Shown: piece after piece, positions 23,959 to 32,268 of the stretch
Layout: the number at the start of each line of letters is the position of its first letter
How positions within the stretch are numbered: the first letter of the stretch is position 1
Assembly: GCA_017437965.1 (NCBI GenBank)
Contig: JAFRWN010000094.1
Location: 1-43,017 of the forward strand
Reading direction: 5' to 3'
Length of the DNA stretch: 43,017 nucleotides
Source: Lachnospiraceae bacterium
Lineage (GTDB): Bacteria > Bacillota > Clostridia > Lachnospirales > Lachnospiraceae
Position numbers and translations under genes: made by a program
The notes under the pieces: generated by a model
Told to the model about the DNA's origin: nothing
The model's input: only the letters and a program-made list of their open reading frames with translations
Databases searched by the model: none

Positions 23959-25308
23959 ATGTTTGAAAAAATTGACAGCGAAGTTATCGAGACAATAAAA
24001 ATCGGGACTGATGTTCTTGAAACAATTCCGATCGGAATGGAAGACGGAACCTACCGTCTGCCGGGTGCTGTGACTGAACATGAAACTGAAGTGGAAAAGC
24101 CCAAAAAACGCAGGCAGTTAAAACGTGAAAGAAAAATTGCGAAGCGCCGTGCCTCCTATGAAAAGGCATTGACCAGGGATATGCGCTACCGCGGGCCTCT
24201 CTCATACAGGTATTTAAGGGCGATAGCATGGTTCATCATCATTCTTACCCAGATACTGCTATTTTTGAAAATAAGTTCCTTTTTTGATTCAAAGCTTGAA
24301 AGCTCCTATAATGAACTGGATGATTTTCTGGACGGAACCAAGGACCTGATCCTTCCTCTTTTCCTCGTGTCAAACTTTGCTTACATACTTGATAAAAAGC
24401 AAAGCTACAAAGCCATGCTGGTTAAATATGCACTGCTTTCCGCTGCTGTCTATGTCGGCATATTCCTGATATATACCCATTTTGTGAAGGGAGCCGAGAA
24501 GGCATTGGTTAAGGGCGGCTACATAGCAAAAGGAGAGCTGATCGATCTGATTTCCCAAAAAGGAATCAAAGGAGGGCTCTGCTTCAACATTTTTACCGAC
24601 TTGTTCCTTTGTGCTCTGTTTATGTTTTTCCTGAACTATGAGCCGAGAAGATTTTTCAGGGGAAAGAAATTATATATCTTCAGAGCGTTTGCAGTCCTTC
24701 CGATTGCCTACGAGTTTATCTGCATATGCCTTAAAATTCTTGCTTTTGAGGAAAAAATCACCATTCCCATCATGATGTATCCTCTGATGACAACCAAGCC
24801 GCCGATGATGATAGCCTTCTTCATATTCATGGCCGCCTATATAAAGAAAAAGGAAAAACGTTTCCTTGAAACCGGTCTTACCAAGGAACAGTACAGGGTA
24901 TATGAAAAGACAAATACCAATTCCTGGCATTTTTCCCTCCGTGCATGCAGGATGTGTATACGCTGTGCAATACTTGATTTGTTCGCCCTGGTATTTGTGC
25001 TGGTAATACTTATCATGAACATGGTGGTCCAGAAGAATATAAGTTTGGATGAAGCAGCTGATGCTGTCGGCAGGGTTCCTTTGAACTGGGGTTTTGGCGA
25101 AACGATCCATCTCATGGGAATGATACCGATTTTCCTTTTGTTCTCATACTCGAAGAGCCATAAGAACAACAAGATAGACATTGCAATGCCGCTTGTAGCC
25201 GTTGTTGCGATAGTATATGTCTACATAGAAGGAATATACAGAGTTCTGTATCTGATTGCCGCAAACGGAGAAAACCTGGCACAGTCAATATCCGGACTCG
25301 GGATCTGA
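23959..25308 (+). CDS. Polytopic membrane protein of unknown function
   Basis: 449 residues. The first 85 are soluble: an N-terminal MFEKIDSEVIETIKIG strand pair, then a very basic stretch (KPKKRRQLKRERKIAKRR). About nine membrane segments follow, starting at YLRAIAWFIIILTQILLFL (about 84-102) and ending with MPLVAVVAIVYVYIEGIYRVLYLI. An FALVFVLVILIMNMVVQKN segment precedes a loop with LNWGFGETIHL. No transport or enzyme motif is evident. It is followed after 17 bases by a K+ channel gene in the same direction, so the two may work together in ion homeostasis; this is inference from position. I do not recognise the family. Confidence 0.7.
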   Translation: MFEKIDSEVIETIKIGTDVLETIPIGMEDGTYRLPGAVTEHETEVEKPKKRRQLKRERKIAKRRASYEKALTRDMRYRGPLSYRYLRAIAWFIIILTQILLFLKISSFFDSKLESSYNELDDFLDGTKDLILPLFLVSNFAYILDKKQSYKAMLVKYALLSAAVYVGIFLIYTHFVKGAEKALVKGGYIAKGELIDLISQKGIKGGLCFNIFTDLFLCALFMFFLNYEPRRFFRGKKLYIFRAFAVLPIAYEFICICLKILAFEEKITIPIMMYPLMTTKPPMMIAFFIFMAAYIKKKEKRFLETGLTKEQYRVYEKTNTNSWHFSLRACRMCIRCAILDLFALVFVLVILIMNMVVQKNISLDEAADAVGRVPLNWGFGETIHLMGMIPIFLLFSYSKSHKNNKIDIAMPLVAVVAIVYVYIEGIYRVLYLIAANGENLAQSISGLGI

Positions 25309-25325
25309 ATCAGGAGCCTTAAAAT

Positions 25326-26378
25326 ATGAAAAAGCTTAAAGTATTATTACAAAACAAAAAAGCATATAAGTTTGTCTATGGGGTGGTCTGCGCCTTTATC
25401 CTTTTTCTGACGCTCAACACAATGACTCTCATTGAGCTTGAAAACGATGATGAACTTGAGAAGACGGTATTTGAATACAAACCTGTAATAATGGCGTGGC
25501 TGTTTGCGGGCATATTTTTTCTGATGCTTTTAACAAGGATAATCTATCTCGTGTTTGAAGAAAGAGAAGATGAAAAGGGAAAGACAAGAATAGTAAAAAA
25601 CAAGTGCTATGCCATATTGTATTTTATTGCCATTCTTTCCCTGGTCATTATTCCGGACAAGGAGCTTGCGCTAAGGACGTCCTTTATTTGTTATTTTGTA
25701 AGCCTTGTCGCAGGCAGGGCAATTCCTTCTGTTCTGAAACTGTTAAATAAGAATTATAAAAAACGAAAAAGAAAAATTATTCCGATTCTGTTCTGGCTTT
25801 ATATGGCATGTCTTCTGATAGAGGCAAACCTTGAAATAGAACACGGAATGTTTCCTTTGATGATCTATCTGTGCGCCGGCATTATCGTGTTTCATTACCT
25901 CATAAAGGTTATCGTAGTGACCTTCTCAAGCATAAAACTGGATGTACTGAAAAAAATCATCAAAAGAAGTTACGCTGTCGAAATACTTTCCGGTTTTGCA
26001 GTCCTGATCTTCTCGGTTGCGATAGTGTTAAAAAGCTGTGAGCCGTCAATGGATTCCTTGGGAGATGCCCTGTGGTACTGCTTCGCGCTGGTAACAACCA
26101 TCGGTTTTGGTGATTATACCGCTACTACGGAGCTTGGCAGGGGCCTGTCCGTTATCTTAGGCCTTTACGGAATCCTTGTCGTTTCGATGATCACGTCCAT
26201 TTTTGTTAATTTCTACAGTGAAACCAAAGACAGCGAATATGATGACGATGATGAGGACGAAGATGAAAAGCCCAAAAAGAAAAAGAGGGCAACAAGAGTG
26301 GGCGGAATGACAATAATGACCGAGGTGGAGGAAGAAACGCCGGAGGAAGACGAAGAGGAAGATATCACCGGTCAATAA
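25326..26378 (+). CDS. Potassium channel protein (TIGFGD selectivity filter)
   Basis: 350 residues; ATG 25326 with AGGAG 9 bases upstream. Several hydrophobic segments (first near 17-38) lead to a C-terminal pore module: a helix ending near SCEPSMDSLGDALWYCFALV, the filter TTIGFGDYTAT (about residues 257-267), and the last membrane helix LSVILGLYGILVVSMITSIFV. The total suggests a six-helix voltage-gated-like or Kch-type channel, though no regular Arg-rich S4 is obvious. The cytoplasmic tail is strikingly acidic (DDDDEDEDEK and later EEETPEEDEEED) with a basic KPKKKKRATR patch between. No RCK/TrkA_N domain follows. The last 14 bases overlap the minus-strand remnant. Confidence 0.88.
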   Translation: MKKLKVLLQNKKAYKFVYGVVCAFILFLTLNTMTLIELENDDELEKTVFEYKPVIMAWLFAGIFFLMLLTRIIYLVFEEREDEKGKTRIVKNKCYAILYFIAILSLVIIPDKELALRTSFICYFVSLVAGRAIPSVLKLLNKNYKKRKRKIIPILFWLYMACLLIEANLEIEHGMFPLMIYLCAGIIVFHYLIKVIVVTFSSIKLDVLKKIIKRSYAVEILSGFAVLIFSVAIVLKSCEPSMDSLGDALWYCFALVTTIGFGDYTATTELGRGLSVILGLYGILVVSMITSIFVNFYSETKDSEYDDDDEDEDEKPKKKKRATRVGGMTIMTEVEEETPEEDEEEDITGQ

Positions 26379-26912
26379 TAAGCCGGAAATGGTCCTCGGC
26401 CATGCGGCCCTCGGTCTTCTCGATAATGCTTAAAGGATCATAGAACATCAGCCCCATCGCCTCGGGGATGATTTTCTGCTTATCGCGGGTTCTAGGAAAG
26501 CAGCGCGATTCAAGAAATTCTTCAAAATCTTCATAGCCATAAAAAGCATCTGAAGAATGGTTGCAGCGCTCCCCGTGATCTCACAATTACCGCTTTCCCA
26601 TCGTTCCACGCTTTTTACTGACACGCCAAGAAGAACCGCAAAATCTTTCTGGGTCATGTTCATGGTTTTGCGGATGGTACGGATTTCACTTTTATAGTTA
26701 AAGGTAAAATAAGGGGCCTTTCCGAAATTGAGTTCTGCCTGGGCCAGCTGTTCCGAAAAATCACGGTTAAAAGTTTTGGCCTTGCAAGTGGGAATCAGTT
26801 CATATATATCCCGGCCCATAGGATAGTCCAGAGTGGTGTCCGACAAAAGAGAAGCTCCGTTGTCAAATATGGGAGAGGGACTGCATAACAATACCCCGCA
26901 GCCCGAGGGCAC
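26365..26912 (-). pseudogene. Decayed HipA-like kinase C-terminus joined to a frameshifted HTH regulator
   Basis: The minus-strand frame from GTG 26912 begins with GVLLCSPSPIFDNGASLLSD and goes on through PTCKAKTFNRDFSEQLAQAE. This matches the metal-binding and C-terminal part of HipA-type kinases but lacks the whole N-terminal half. From about 26720 it becomes an Xre/HigA-type helix-turn-helix (MTQKDFAVLLGVSVKSVERW, then EITGSAATILQML). At a five-base A run on the plus strand (26541-26545) the frame slips. The plain frame ends at 26448 in a poor tail. The +1 frame continues sensibly (YGYEDFEEFLESR ... DPLSIIEKTEG ... HFRLIIDR) to a stop at 26365. No clear ribosome site precedes the GTG. It is probably a remnant of a HipBA-like or similar toxin-antitoxin locus; a sequencing error could explain the slip but not the missing kinase half. 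Confidence 0.6.
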
Positions 26913-26965
26913 ATATCCGGCGGCTTATTGAAAGAATACCTTATCAACTCTTATATATGTTTTGC

Positions 26966-26993
26966 TTGTAAATTCCCCCAAAACTGATATACT
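26966..26993 (+). promoter_or_regulatory. Predicted promoter of the 27023-31217 operon
   Basis: TTGTAA (26966-26971), 16-base spacer, TATACT (26988-26993), with a second TATAAT shortly after. It lies 30 bases before the TTG start. Confidence 0.5.
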
Positions 26994-27022
26994 ATAATTA
27001 TTCAGATCACAAGGAGGCCCGT

Positions 27023-27523
27023 TTGGAAAAGCTCTTTCAGACCCAAAACATGAACATAATCCTTCGCCACCTGCGTCCTGACGAAACGGGGATTCTTAAG
27101 GAATTTCTTTATGAGGCGATTTTTATTCCGGAAGGAGTGCAGCCACCCGAAAGAAAGATTATTGAACTGCCCGAGCTTAAAATATATTATGAAGGTTTCG
27201 GAAGAGGTCCGGCAGATTTTTGTATAGTTGCAGAGGATTGCGGCAGGGTAATCGGTGCGGTGTGGACAAGAATTATGAACGACTACGGTCATGTTGATGA
27301 CGAGACGCCCTCGTTTGCCATATCGCTTTATAAAGAGTACAGAGGCTGCGGTATCGGAACAAGGCTTATGCAGGAAATGCTCGCACTCTTGAAAGAAAAA
27401 GGCTACGCTCAGGCAAGTCTTGCGGTACAGAAGGCCAACTATGCGGTCCGGATGTATGAAAAGGTCGGCTTCAAGGTGGTCAGCGAAAACGAAGAAGAAT
27501 ATATAATGGTGTGCAGGTTGTGA
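27023..27523 (+). CDS. GNAT-family N-acetyltransferase
   Basis: 166 residues from TTG 27023, supported by AAGGAGG (27011-27017) 5 bases upstream; the next ATG at 27050 has no such site. The GNAT fold is visible: GRVIGAVWTRIM (strand 4 region), the acetyl-CoA loop YRGCGIGTRLMQEML (R-x-x-G-x-G type, about 113-127), and a C-terminal VRMYEKVGFKVV. The substrate is unknown. It opens a tightly packed five-gene operon with a metallopeptidase, a P-loop protein, RmuC and a propeller-like protein. Confidence 0.88.
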   Translation: MEKLFQTQNMNIILRHLRPDETGILKEFLYEAIFIPEGVQPPERKIIELPELKIYYEGFGRGPADFCIVAEDCGRVIGAVWTRIMNDYGHVDDETPSFAISLYKEYRGCGIGTRLMQEMLALLKEKGYAQASLAVQKANYAVRMYEKVGFKVVSENEEEYIMVCRL

Positions 27524-27525
27524 AT

Positions 27526-28098
27526 ATGGGAGATATGACCATAAAATATACGCTGCAAAGGTCCAGACGGAAGACGGTGCAGATCAGCATAAAACCCGAC
27601 TGCAGCATCGTTGTGAAGGCTCCTTACAGGGTGCCTCTTGCGGAAATTGAAAAGTTTATTTTTGAAAAGCAGGGCTGGATTGAGAAAAATATTACCAGAA
27701 TGCAACAGAGAAACAGCATGGTGGCAGAAAGCACGCCCATTACCACAGAGGAGATAAATGCTCTTGCGGACAGTGCGTTAAAATATTTTCCCCCGCTGGT
27801 AAAGACATGGGCGGAAAAAATCGGCGTTAAATACGGCAGGATCACGATACGGAACCAGCGATCAAGATGGGGCAGCTGCTCGCAGGCAGGGAACCTTAAT
27901 TTTAACTGTCTTCTGATGGAGCTTCCGGAGGAAATCAGGGAATATGTCGTGATCCATGAGCTTTGCCACAGACTTGAAATGAACCATTCCGCCTTTTTCT
28001 GGGCGGAGGTGGAAAAGCACTGCCCGGATTATAAAATACTCAGAAAACGCCTGAAGGAAGAAGGCAGCGCACTTATGATCAGGAGATTTGGAACATGA
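27526..28098 (+). CDS. YgjP-like zinc metallopeptidase domain protein
   Basis: About 190 residues, starting 3 bases after the GNAT stop; upstream GTG 27511 and downstream ATG 27535 are alternative starts, and no strong ribosome site decides. The N-terminal SRRKTVQISIKPDCSIVVKAP and the block RSRWGSCSQAGNLNFNCLL are the hallmark of the YgjP/DUF45 family, related to SprT and M48 peptidases. VIHELCHRLEMNHSAFFW supplies the HExxH zinc motif and the third His. It is cytoplasmic with no signal peptide. Cellular substrates of this family are not known. Confidence 0.88.
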   Translation: MGDMTIKYTLQRSRRKTVQISIKPDCSIVVKAPYRVPLAEIEKFIFEKQGWIEKNITRMQQRNSMVAESTPITTEEINALADSALKYFPPLVKTWAEKIGVKYGRITIRNQRSRWGSCSQAGNLNFNCLLMELPEEIREYVVIHELCHRLEMNHSAFFWAEVEKHCPDYKILRKRLKEEGSALMIRRFGT

Positions 28099-28859
28099 AT
28101 TATTTTATTGAAGGCCTGCAGGGCAGCGGCAAGAGTACGCTGGTCACAAGGCTGTCGGAAAAATATCCCTATCTCACACCCGTACGCGAGGGTGACTATT
28201 CTCCGGTGGAGCTTGCGTGGTGTGCATATGTAAGCAGGGAAAAGTATGAGGAAATCCTTGAAAAATATGCTGCTATCCGGAATGAAATAGAAGAAAAGAG
28301 CCATGCCGAAGGCAACAGGATGATCATCTGCTACACGCAGATAATAACAGACATTCCGGGCTTCCACAAAGATCTCGAGCAGTATGAGATTTACAATAAC
28401 CGTGTGGAATATGATGAATGGAAACATATAATCCTTGACCGCTACAGAGGGTGGAATGGTGACGGACAGATATTCGAGTGCTCTCTGTTCCAGAATATCG
28501 TTGAGGACATGTTGTTGTTTCGGAATGCATCGGACGAAGAAATCCTGGATTTTTACAGGGAGATAAAAGAAGCCCTTTCAGACAAGGAATTCAGAATCCT
28601 TTATCTTGAAACAAAAGATATTCCGAAAAGTATCGGTATTATAAGAAAGGAAAGATCCGACGAGAAGGGGAATGAACTGTGGTTTCCTTTAATGATGGGA
28701 TTTTTCGACGAATCCCCCTATGCGAAAGCTAAAGGAGTGTCCGGCGAAGAAGCCCTGTATGAACATTTTGCCAACCGCGAAGAGCTGGAGCTCAGGATTT
28801 GCCGCGAGGTTTTTCCGGACAGGGTGAAAGTGATGGAGTCGAAGAATTATGATATTTAA
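28095..28859 (+). CDS. P-loop NTPase, possible nucleoside-kinase-like protein
   Basis: 254 residues, overlapping the upstream stop by 4 bases (ATGA). A Walker A motif lies at the very N-terminus (IEGLQGSGKSTLVTRL, residues 5-20), with the sort of layout seen in thymidylate- or deoxynucleoside-kinase-like proteins. Later features include HIILDRYRGW (possible base or acid site), the ECSLFQN block, FRILYLETKDI, and a RKERSDEKGNELW stretch that could be a lid. I cannot assign a substrate. Position between a metallopeptidase and rmuC suggests a stress or DNA-related unit, but that is inference only. Confidence 0.7.
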   Translation: MNYFIEGLQGSGKSTLVTRLSEKYPYLTPVREGDYSPVELAWCAYVSREKYEEILEKYAAIRNEIEEKSHAEGNRMIICYTQIITDIPGFHKDLEQYEIYNNRVEYDEWKHIILDRYRGWNGDGQIFECSLFQNIVEDMLLFRNASDEEILDFYREIKEALSDKEFRILYLETKDIPKSIGIIRKERSDEKGNELWFPLMMGFFDESPYAKAKGVSGEEALYEHFANREELELRICREVFPDRVKVMESKNYDI

Positions 28860-28870
28860 GGGGGTACATA

Positions 28871-30223
28871 ATGGAAATAGCAATAATTATCATGCTTGCC
28901 ATAGCAATTGTGCTGCTGGTACTGGTTCTTTTAAAGGTATCGGCGAAGGATGATTCCAGGACTTATGTAAAAGAAAGTGAAGAGCGCATCCTTAACGGTA
29001 TCGCTAATGTTTCGGACAGCCAGAATCGTTCATTTTCCGATGTGAAGGTGGCGATCAGCGACACAAACCGTGTAATTACCGGAAACATCAGCGAGCAGTT
29101 CAGCGACATGATACGCAAGGATGCCGAGGCACAGCGCGATATGCAGCAGGTGCTTGAGAACCGCATGGATGCAATGAAGGGCAGTGTCGGCGAGAGCCTC
29201 AAGGATATCAATGAGAAGCTTGTCGAAACCGTAAAAGAAAATTCGGAAGGCCAGAAAAAGATAAGCGACAATCTGTCGGAGAGCCTTCTGAAAATCCAGA
29301 CACTGACCGAAGAAAAACTTAATGGCATACAGAAGGATGTCAATGATAAACTGGACGCCTCGCTCAACAAGCGTCTTGACGAATCGTTTGAGAAGGTAAC
29401 GAACCAGCTTACCCAGCTCTACAAGAGCCTCGGAGAGCTTGGCGAGATGTCTGACGGCATTTCAAACCTCAACAAAACCTTGTCAAATGTCAAGACAAGA
29501 GGTACATGGGGAGAAATCCAGCTTGGAAACATACTTGAGGAGACCATGACCGAGGCCCAGTATGCGAAGAATATCAAGCTGAAAAAGAACTCCGACGACA
29601 TAGTAGAGTTCGCCATAAAAATTCCTGCGAGGGAGGAGGGGGACGAGATCATATATCTTCCGATCGACTCCAAATTCCCTCTTGATATTTACGGAAATCT
29701 TGTGGATGCAGCAGATTCAGGCGTGAAGGAAAACTACGACAAGTACGTCAAGGAGCTCGAGGTTCGCATAAAGACTGAAGCGAAGTCGATAAGGGACAAA
29801 TATGTAATTCCGCCTGTTACAACAGACTTTGCCATCATGTTCCTTCCGACAGAGTCGCTCTATGCCGAGGTGCTTCGTATCAACGGGCTTGCCGAGTTCT
29901 GCCAGAATAAATACCGCGTGATAATTGCGAGTCCTTCGACGATAACGGCGCTTCTTAACAGCCTGAGGGTAGGCTTTGCAAATGTGGCTCTTAACAAGAA
30001 GACCGCAGAAGTAAGGAAAATACTTGAGGCTGTAAAGGCACAGTACGGCAAACTTGATGAACTGATCGATACCACAAAGAAGAAGCTTGAGGCAGCGGTT
30101 ACAAGTACCGATAACCTCAAGGAACGCACAAGAAAAATACAGAAGAGTATGTCAAAGATAGGCGAAATCGATCAGAAGGAAGCCGACAATATTCTGATGA
30201 TAGAAGATGGTAATGATGAGTAA
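28871..30223 (+). CDS. rmuC: DNA recombination protein RmuC
   Basis: 450 residues. An N-terminal membrane helix (about 2-21) is followed by a long coiled-coil (about 30-190), then the RmuC nuclease-like core beginning at KTRGTWGEIQLGNILEETMT. That core includes IYLPIDSKFPLDIYGNL, DFAIMFLPTESLYAEVLR and RVIIASPSTITALLNSLRVGF. The C-terminus is a second coiled region (LKERTRKIQKSMSKI). RmuC limits DNA rearrangements in other bacteria, probably as a membrane-tethered nuclease. It follows the P-loop gene by 11 bases and its end overlaps the next gene. Confidence 0.95.
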   Translation: MEIAIIIMLAIAIVLLVLVLLKVSAKDDSRTYVKESEERILNGIANVSDSQNRSFSDVKVAISDTNRVITGNISEQFSDMIRKDAEAQRDMQQVLENRMDAMKGSVGESLKDINEKLVETVKENSEGQKKISDNLSESLLKIQTLTEEKLNGIQKDVNDKLDASLNKRLDESFEKVTNQLTQLYKSLGELGEMSDGISNLNKTLSNVKTRGTWGEIQLGNILEETMTEAQYAKNIKLKKNSDDIVEFAIKIPAREEGDEIIYLPIDSKFPLDIYGNLVDAADSGVKENYDKYVKELEVRIKTEAKSIRDKYVIPPVTTDFAIMFLPTESLYAEVLRINGLAEFCQNKYRVIIASPSTITALLNSLRVGFANVALNKKTAEVRKILEAVKAQYGKLDELIDTTKKKLEAAVTSTDNLKERTRKIQKSMSKIGEIDQKEADNILMIEDGNDE

Positions 30224-31217
30224 GACGATGAAATACTATTTTTCAGAAAAATTTGTTTCGGAATCCGAATATGTATATGGCAAACTTCAGATCAAGGAGG
30301 TTTTCAGGGCATATCCGGACATAAAGGGTGCCGGGGCGGTTCCGATTGCCGGACTTGACAAAACGGTGTCCTTTAACAGTGATAATGGTCGGTACGGCCT
30401 TGGATATTATTTTACGCCACAGTCCATATGCTTTTTTGAGGATTATTTTCTTCTTGCTTCCTATGACGGAGCCCATATCTTCAATTCTGTCATATATGTC
30501 TGCGATAAGCACGGAAACTATATCCTGACTATAATCCTCAATAACCATGCACACTGCGGAGGCACGGCCTATGACAAGAAAAATGATTATGTCTGGGTTT
30601 CCAACAGTAAGAGTGTCATCGGTATTTCCGGAGATGAGATCCGGCATATGCTTGCCGTAAAGAAAAAAAGGCACGACCTTTCTGCCGTGCGTTTTGAGGA
30701 ATATAAAAAGCAGTATGATACAAGGACCCAGGCAAGCTTCGTACATTTCTACGGCGGGCTTCTGTGGGTAGGTAAATTTTCCATGAAAGGCCCGGACGAG
30801 ATATATGCCTATAAGGTCGATCTGAAAAAGGATGAGCTTGAGACGGTTTATCGGATGGAAGCACCGAGGTATGCCCAGGGAATAGCTTTTTACAAAGCTT
30901 TTTCCGGAGATGGCAGCGGCAAGAAAAAACTCTGCCTTGCGGTTTCGACATCAAGAGGTCCTTTTGCATCGAGGTTAAGGTTCTATGAGCCTGATTTAAA
31001 GGAAATGGAATATGACGAAGAAACAGGCTGCCCCGTAATACTTAAGAGAAAGGCTGTAAAGGTCCTGAAGCTGCCGCCTCAGTCCGAGGGAGTGGTCGTA
31101 AGGGGAAAGTATCTTTACATCCTCTTTGAATCCGCAGCAAGACCATTCAGGCGTTCGCCGCTTTACCGGACGACCAGAAAACTTGACCGGGTGCTGTGCA
31201 TAAAAGTAAAAAACTGA
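30207..31217 (+). CDS. Beta-propeller-like protein of unknown function
   Basis: Up to 336 residues, overlapping the rmuC end. ATG codons at 30207, 30213, 30216 and 30228 are possible starts and none has a clear ribosome site, so translation is probably coupled to rmuC. Repeating strand phrases (SICFFEDYFLLASYDG, YDKKNDYVWVSNS, VHFYGGLLWVGKFS, GIAFYKAF, GVVVRGKYLYILFES) suggest a propeller of about six blades. There is no signal peptide in the visible start, so it is probably cytoplasmic. No catalytic motif is clear. Its stop is directly abutted by the stop of pgeF on the other strand. Confidence 0.7.
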   Translation: MVMMSKTMKYYFSEKFVSESEYVYGKLQIKEVFRAYPDIKGAGAVPIAGLDKTVSFNSDNGRYGLGYYFTPQSICFFEDYFLLASYDGAHIFNSVIYVCDKHGNYILTIILNNHAHCGGTAYDKKNDYVWVSNSKSVIGISGDEIRHMLAVKKKRHDLSAVRFEEYKKQYDTRTQASFVHFYGGLLWVGKFSMKGPDEIYAYKVDLKKDELETVYRMEAPRYAQGIAFYKAFSGDGSGKKKLCLAVSTSRGPFASRLRFYEPDLKEMEYDEETGCPVILKRKAVKVLKLPPQSEGVVVRGKYLYILFESAARPFRRSPLYRTTRKLDRVLCIKVKN

Positions 31218-32108
31218 TCAGTTATTGTCACTGAGCATAAGAAAGGCGGCAAGGCTGCCTCTCTTTCCGTTTGATGCCCTGTGTGAATAAAGGACTTCTT
31301 TGTTGCAGGAGGTACAGAGGTCGGTTACATGGATGTTTTCTGTTTTCACGCCTGCTTCTAAAAGGCCTTTTCTGCAGGCTTCCCAGAGATCAAGCTGATA
31401 TTTGCCGGATTCCTTTCTGTAAAGAATCGAGTCCGGCATTTTTTGTCCCGGAACATAGAAAGGAATACCGGACGGTTCAATTCCGAAGACAGACATGAAC
31501 TCATCCGCAACATCTGAGCTTACCTCGTAGCAGTCCATGCAGATCGACGGCCCGATACAGCAGATGAGGTCGGAGGGCTTAGTACCATAGTTCTCGCCCA
31601 TGAGTCTTGCGGTTTTTGCACCGATTTTTCCGACGGTGCCTCTCCAGCCGGAATGGGAAAGCCCGATTGCTTTGTTTACGGGATCCAGAAAATATAAAGG
31701 CACGCAGTCGGCATAGTAGGTGATCAGCGGTAGATTCACTACATTTGTTATCAGTCCGTCAATGTCGGAATAATCACGCGGGATGACGATGCCCTTGCCT
31801 GCGTCTTCTTCTGTAACAACCCGGATATTTGTGGTGTGGGTCTGGTTTGTGGTCACAAGGCGCCTGTAGTCAAAACCGATGCTTTTGCCTATTCTTTTAA
31901 GGTTTTCCATTACGTTTTCATCGCTTTCCCCACGTCCGAAACCAAGGTTAAGGGTCGACAAAAAGCCCTCGCTTACTCCGCCTAGGCGGGTTGAAAAGCC
32001 ATGCTTTACAAGCTGCGTGCTCTCAAGAGCCTTAAAAGCGATGAAGGGCACGGTACTTTCATTTCTGATCACCGTCGTCTGATTGTCGTTTACTCTTTTT
32101 AAGTCCAT
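31218..32108 (-). CDS. pgeF: PgeF/YfiH-family purine nucleoside phosphorylase or peptidoglycan editing factor
   Basis: 296 residues, the usual length for the multicopper-polyphenol-oxidase-like (LACC1/YfiH) family. Metal and catalytic residues are visible: TNQTHTTNI (His, about 88-96), YYADCVPLYF (Cys) and GLSHSGWRGTVGKIG (His), plus a C-terminal DLCTSCNKE. In other bacteria this protein is PgeF, linked to correct peptidoglycan precursor composition, and shows purine nucleoside phosphorylase activity in vitro. The start ATG 32108 has GGGGGT upstream. It is a single-gene unit with its own promoter. Confidence 0.92.
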   Translation of the reverse strand: MDLKRVNDNQTTVIRNESTVPFIAFKALESTQLVKHGFSTRLGGVSEGFLSTLNLGFGRGESDENVMENLKRIGKSIGFDYRRLVTTNQTHTTNIRVVTEEDAGKGIVIPRDYSDIDGLITNVVNLPLITYYADCVPLYFLDPVNKAIGLSHSGWRGTVGKIGAKTARLMGENYGTKPSDLICCIGPSICMDCYEVSSDVADEFMSVFGIEPSGIPFYVPGQKMPDSILYRKESGKYQLDLWEACRKGLLEAGVKTENIHVTDLCTSCNKEVLYSHRASNGKRGSLAAFLMLSDNN

Positions 32109-32143
32109 GGAAAACCCCCGGAAAATAATAATATACTTATCAG

Positions 32144-32173
32144 ATTATAGCATCAGGACAACGGCCGTGTAAA
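32144..32173 (-). promoter_or_regulatory. pgeF: Predicted promoter of pgeF
   Basis: On the minus strand TTTACA (32173-32168), 18-base spacer, TATAAT (32149-32144). It is back to back with the map promoter. Confidence 0.55.
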
Positions 32174-32189
32174 TACTTAAAATTTATGG

Positions 32190-32218
32190 TATACATTATT
32201 TGCCGGATTTGATATAAT
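32190..32218 (+). promoter_or_regulatory. map: Predicted promoter of the map-hypA-ogg-trmB operon
   Basis: TATACA (32190-32195), 17-base spacer, TATAAT (32213-32218), about 50 bases before the ATG. Confidence 0.5.
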
Positions 32219-32268
32219 TTGAATGGTTTAAAACTTTTACCATAAAAATATTATGCAGAGGTAGAGTA

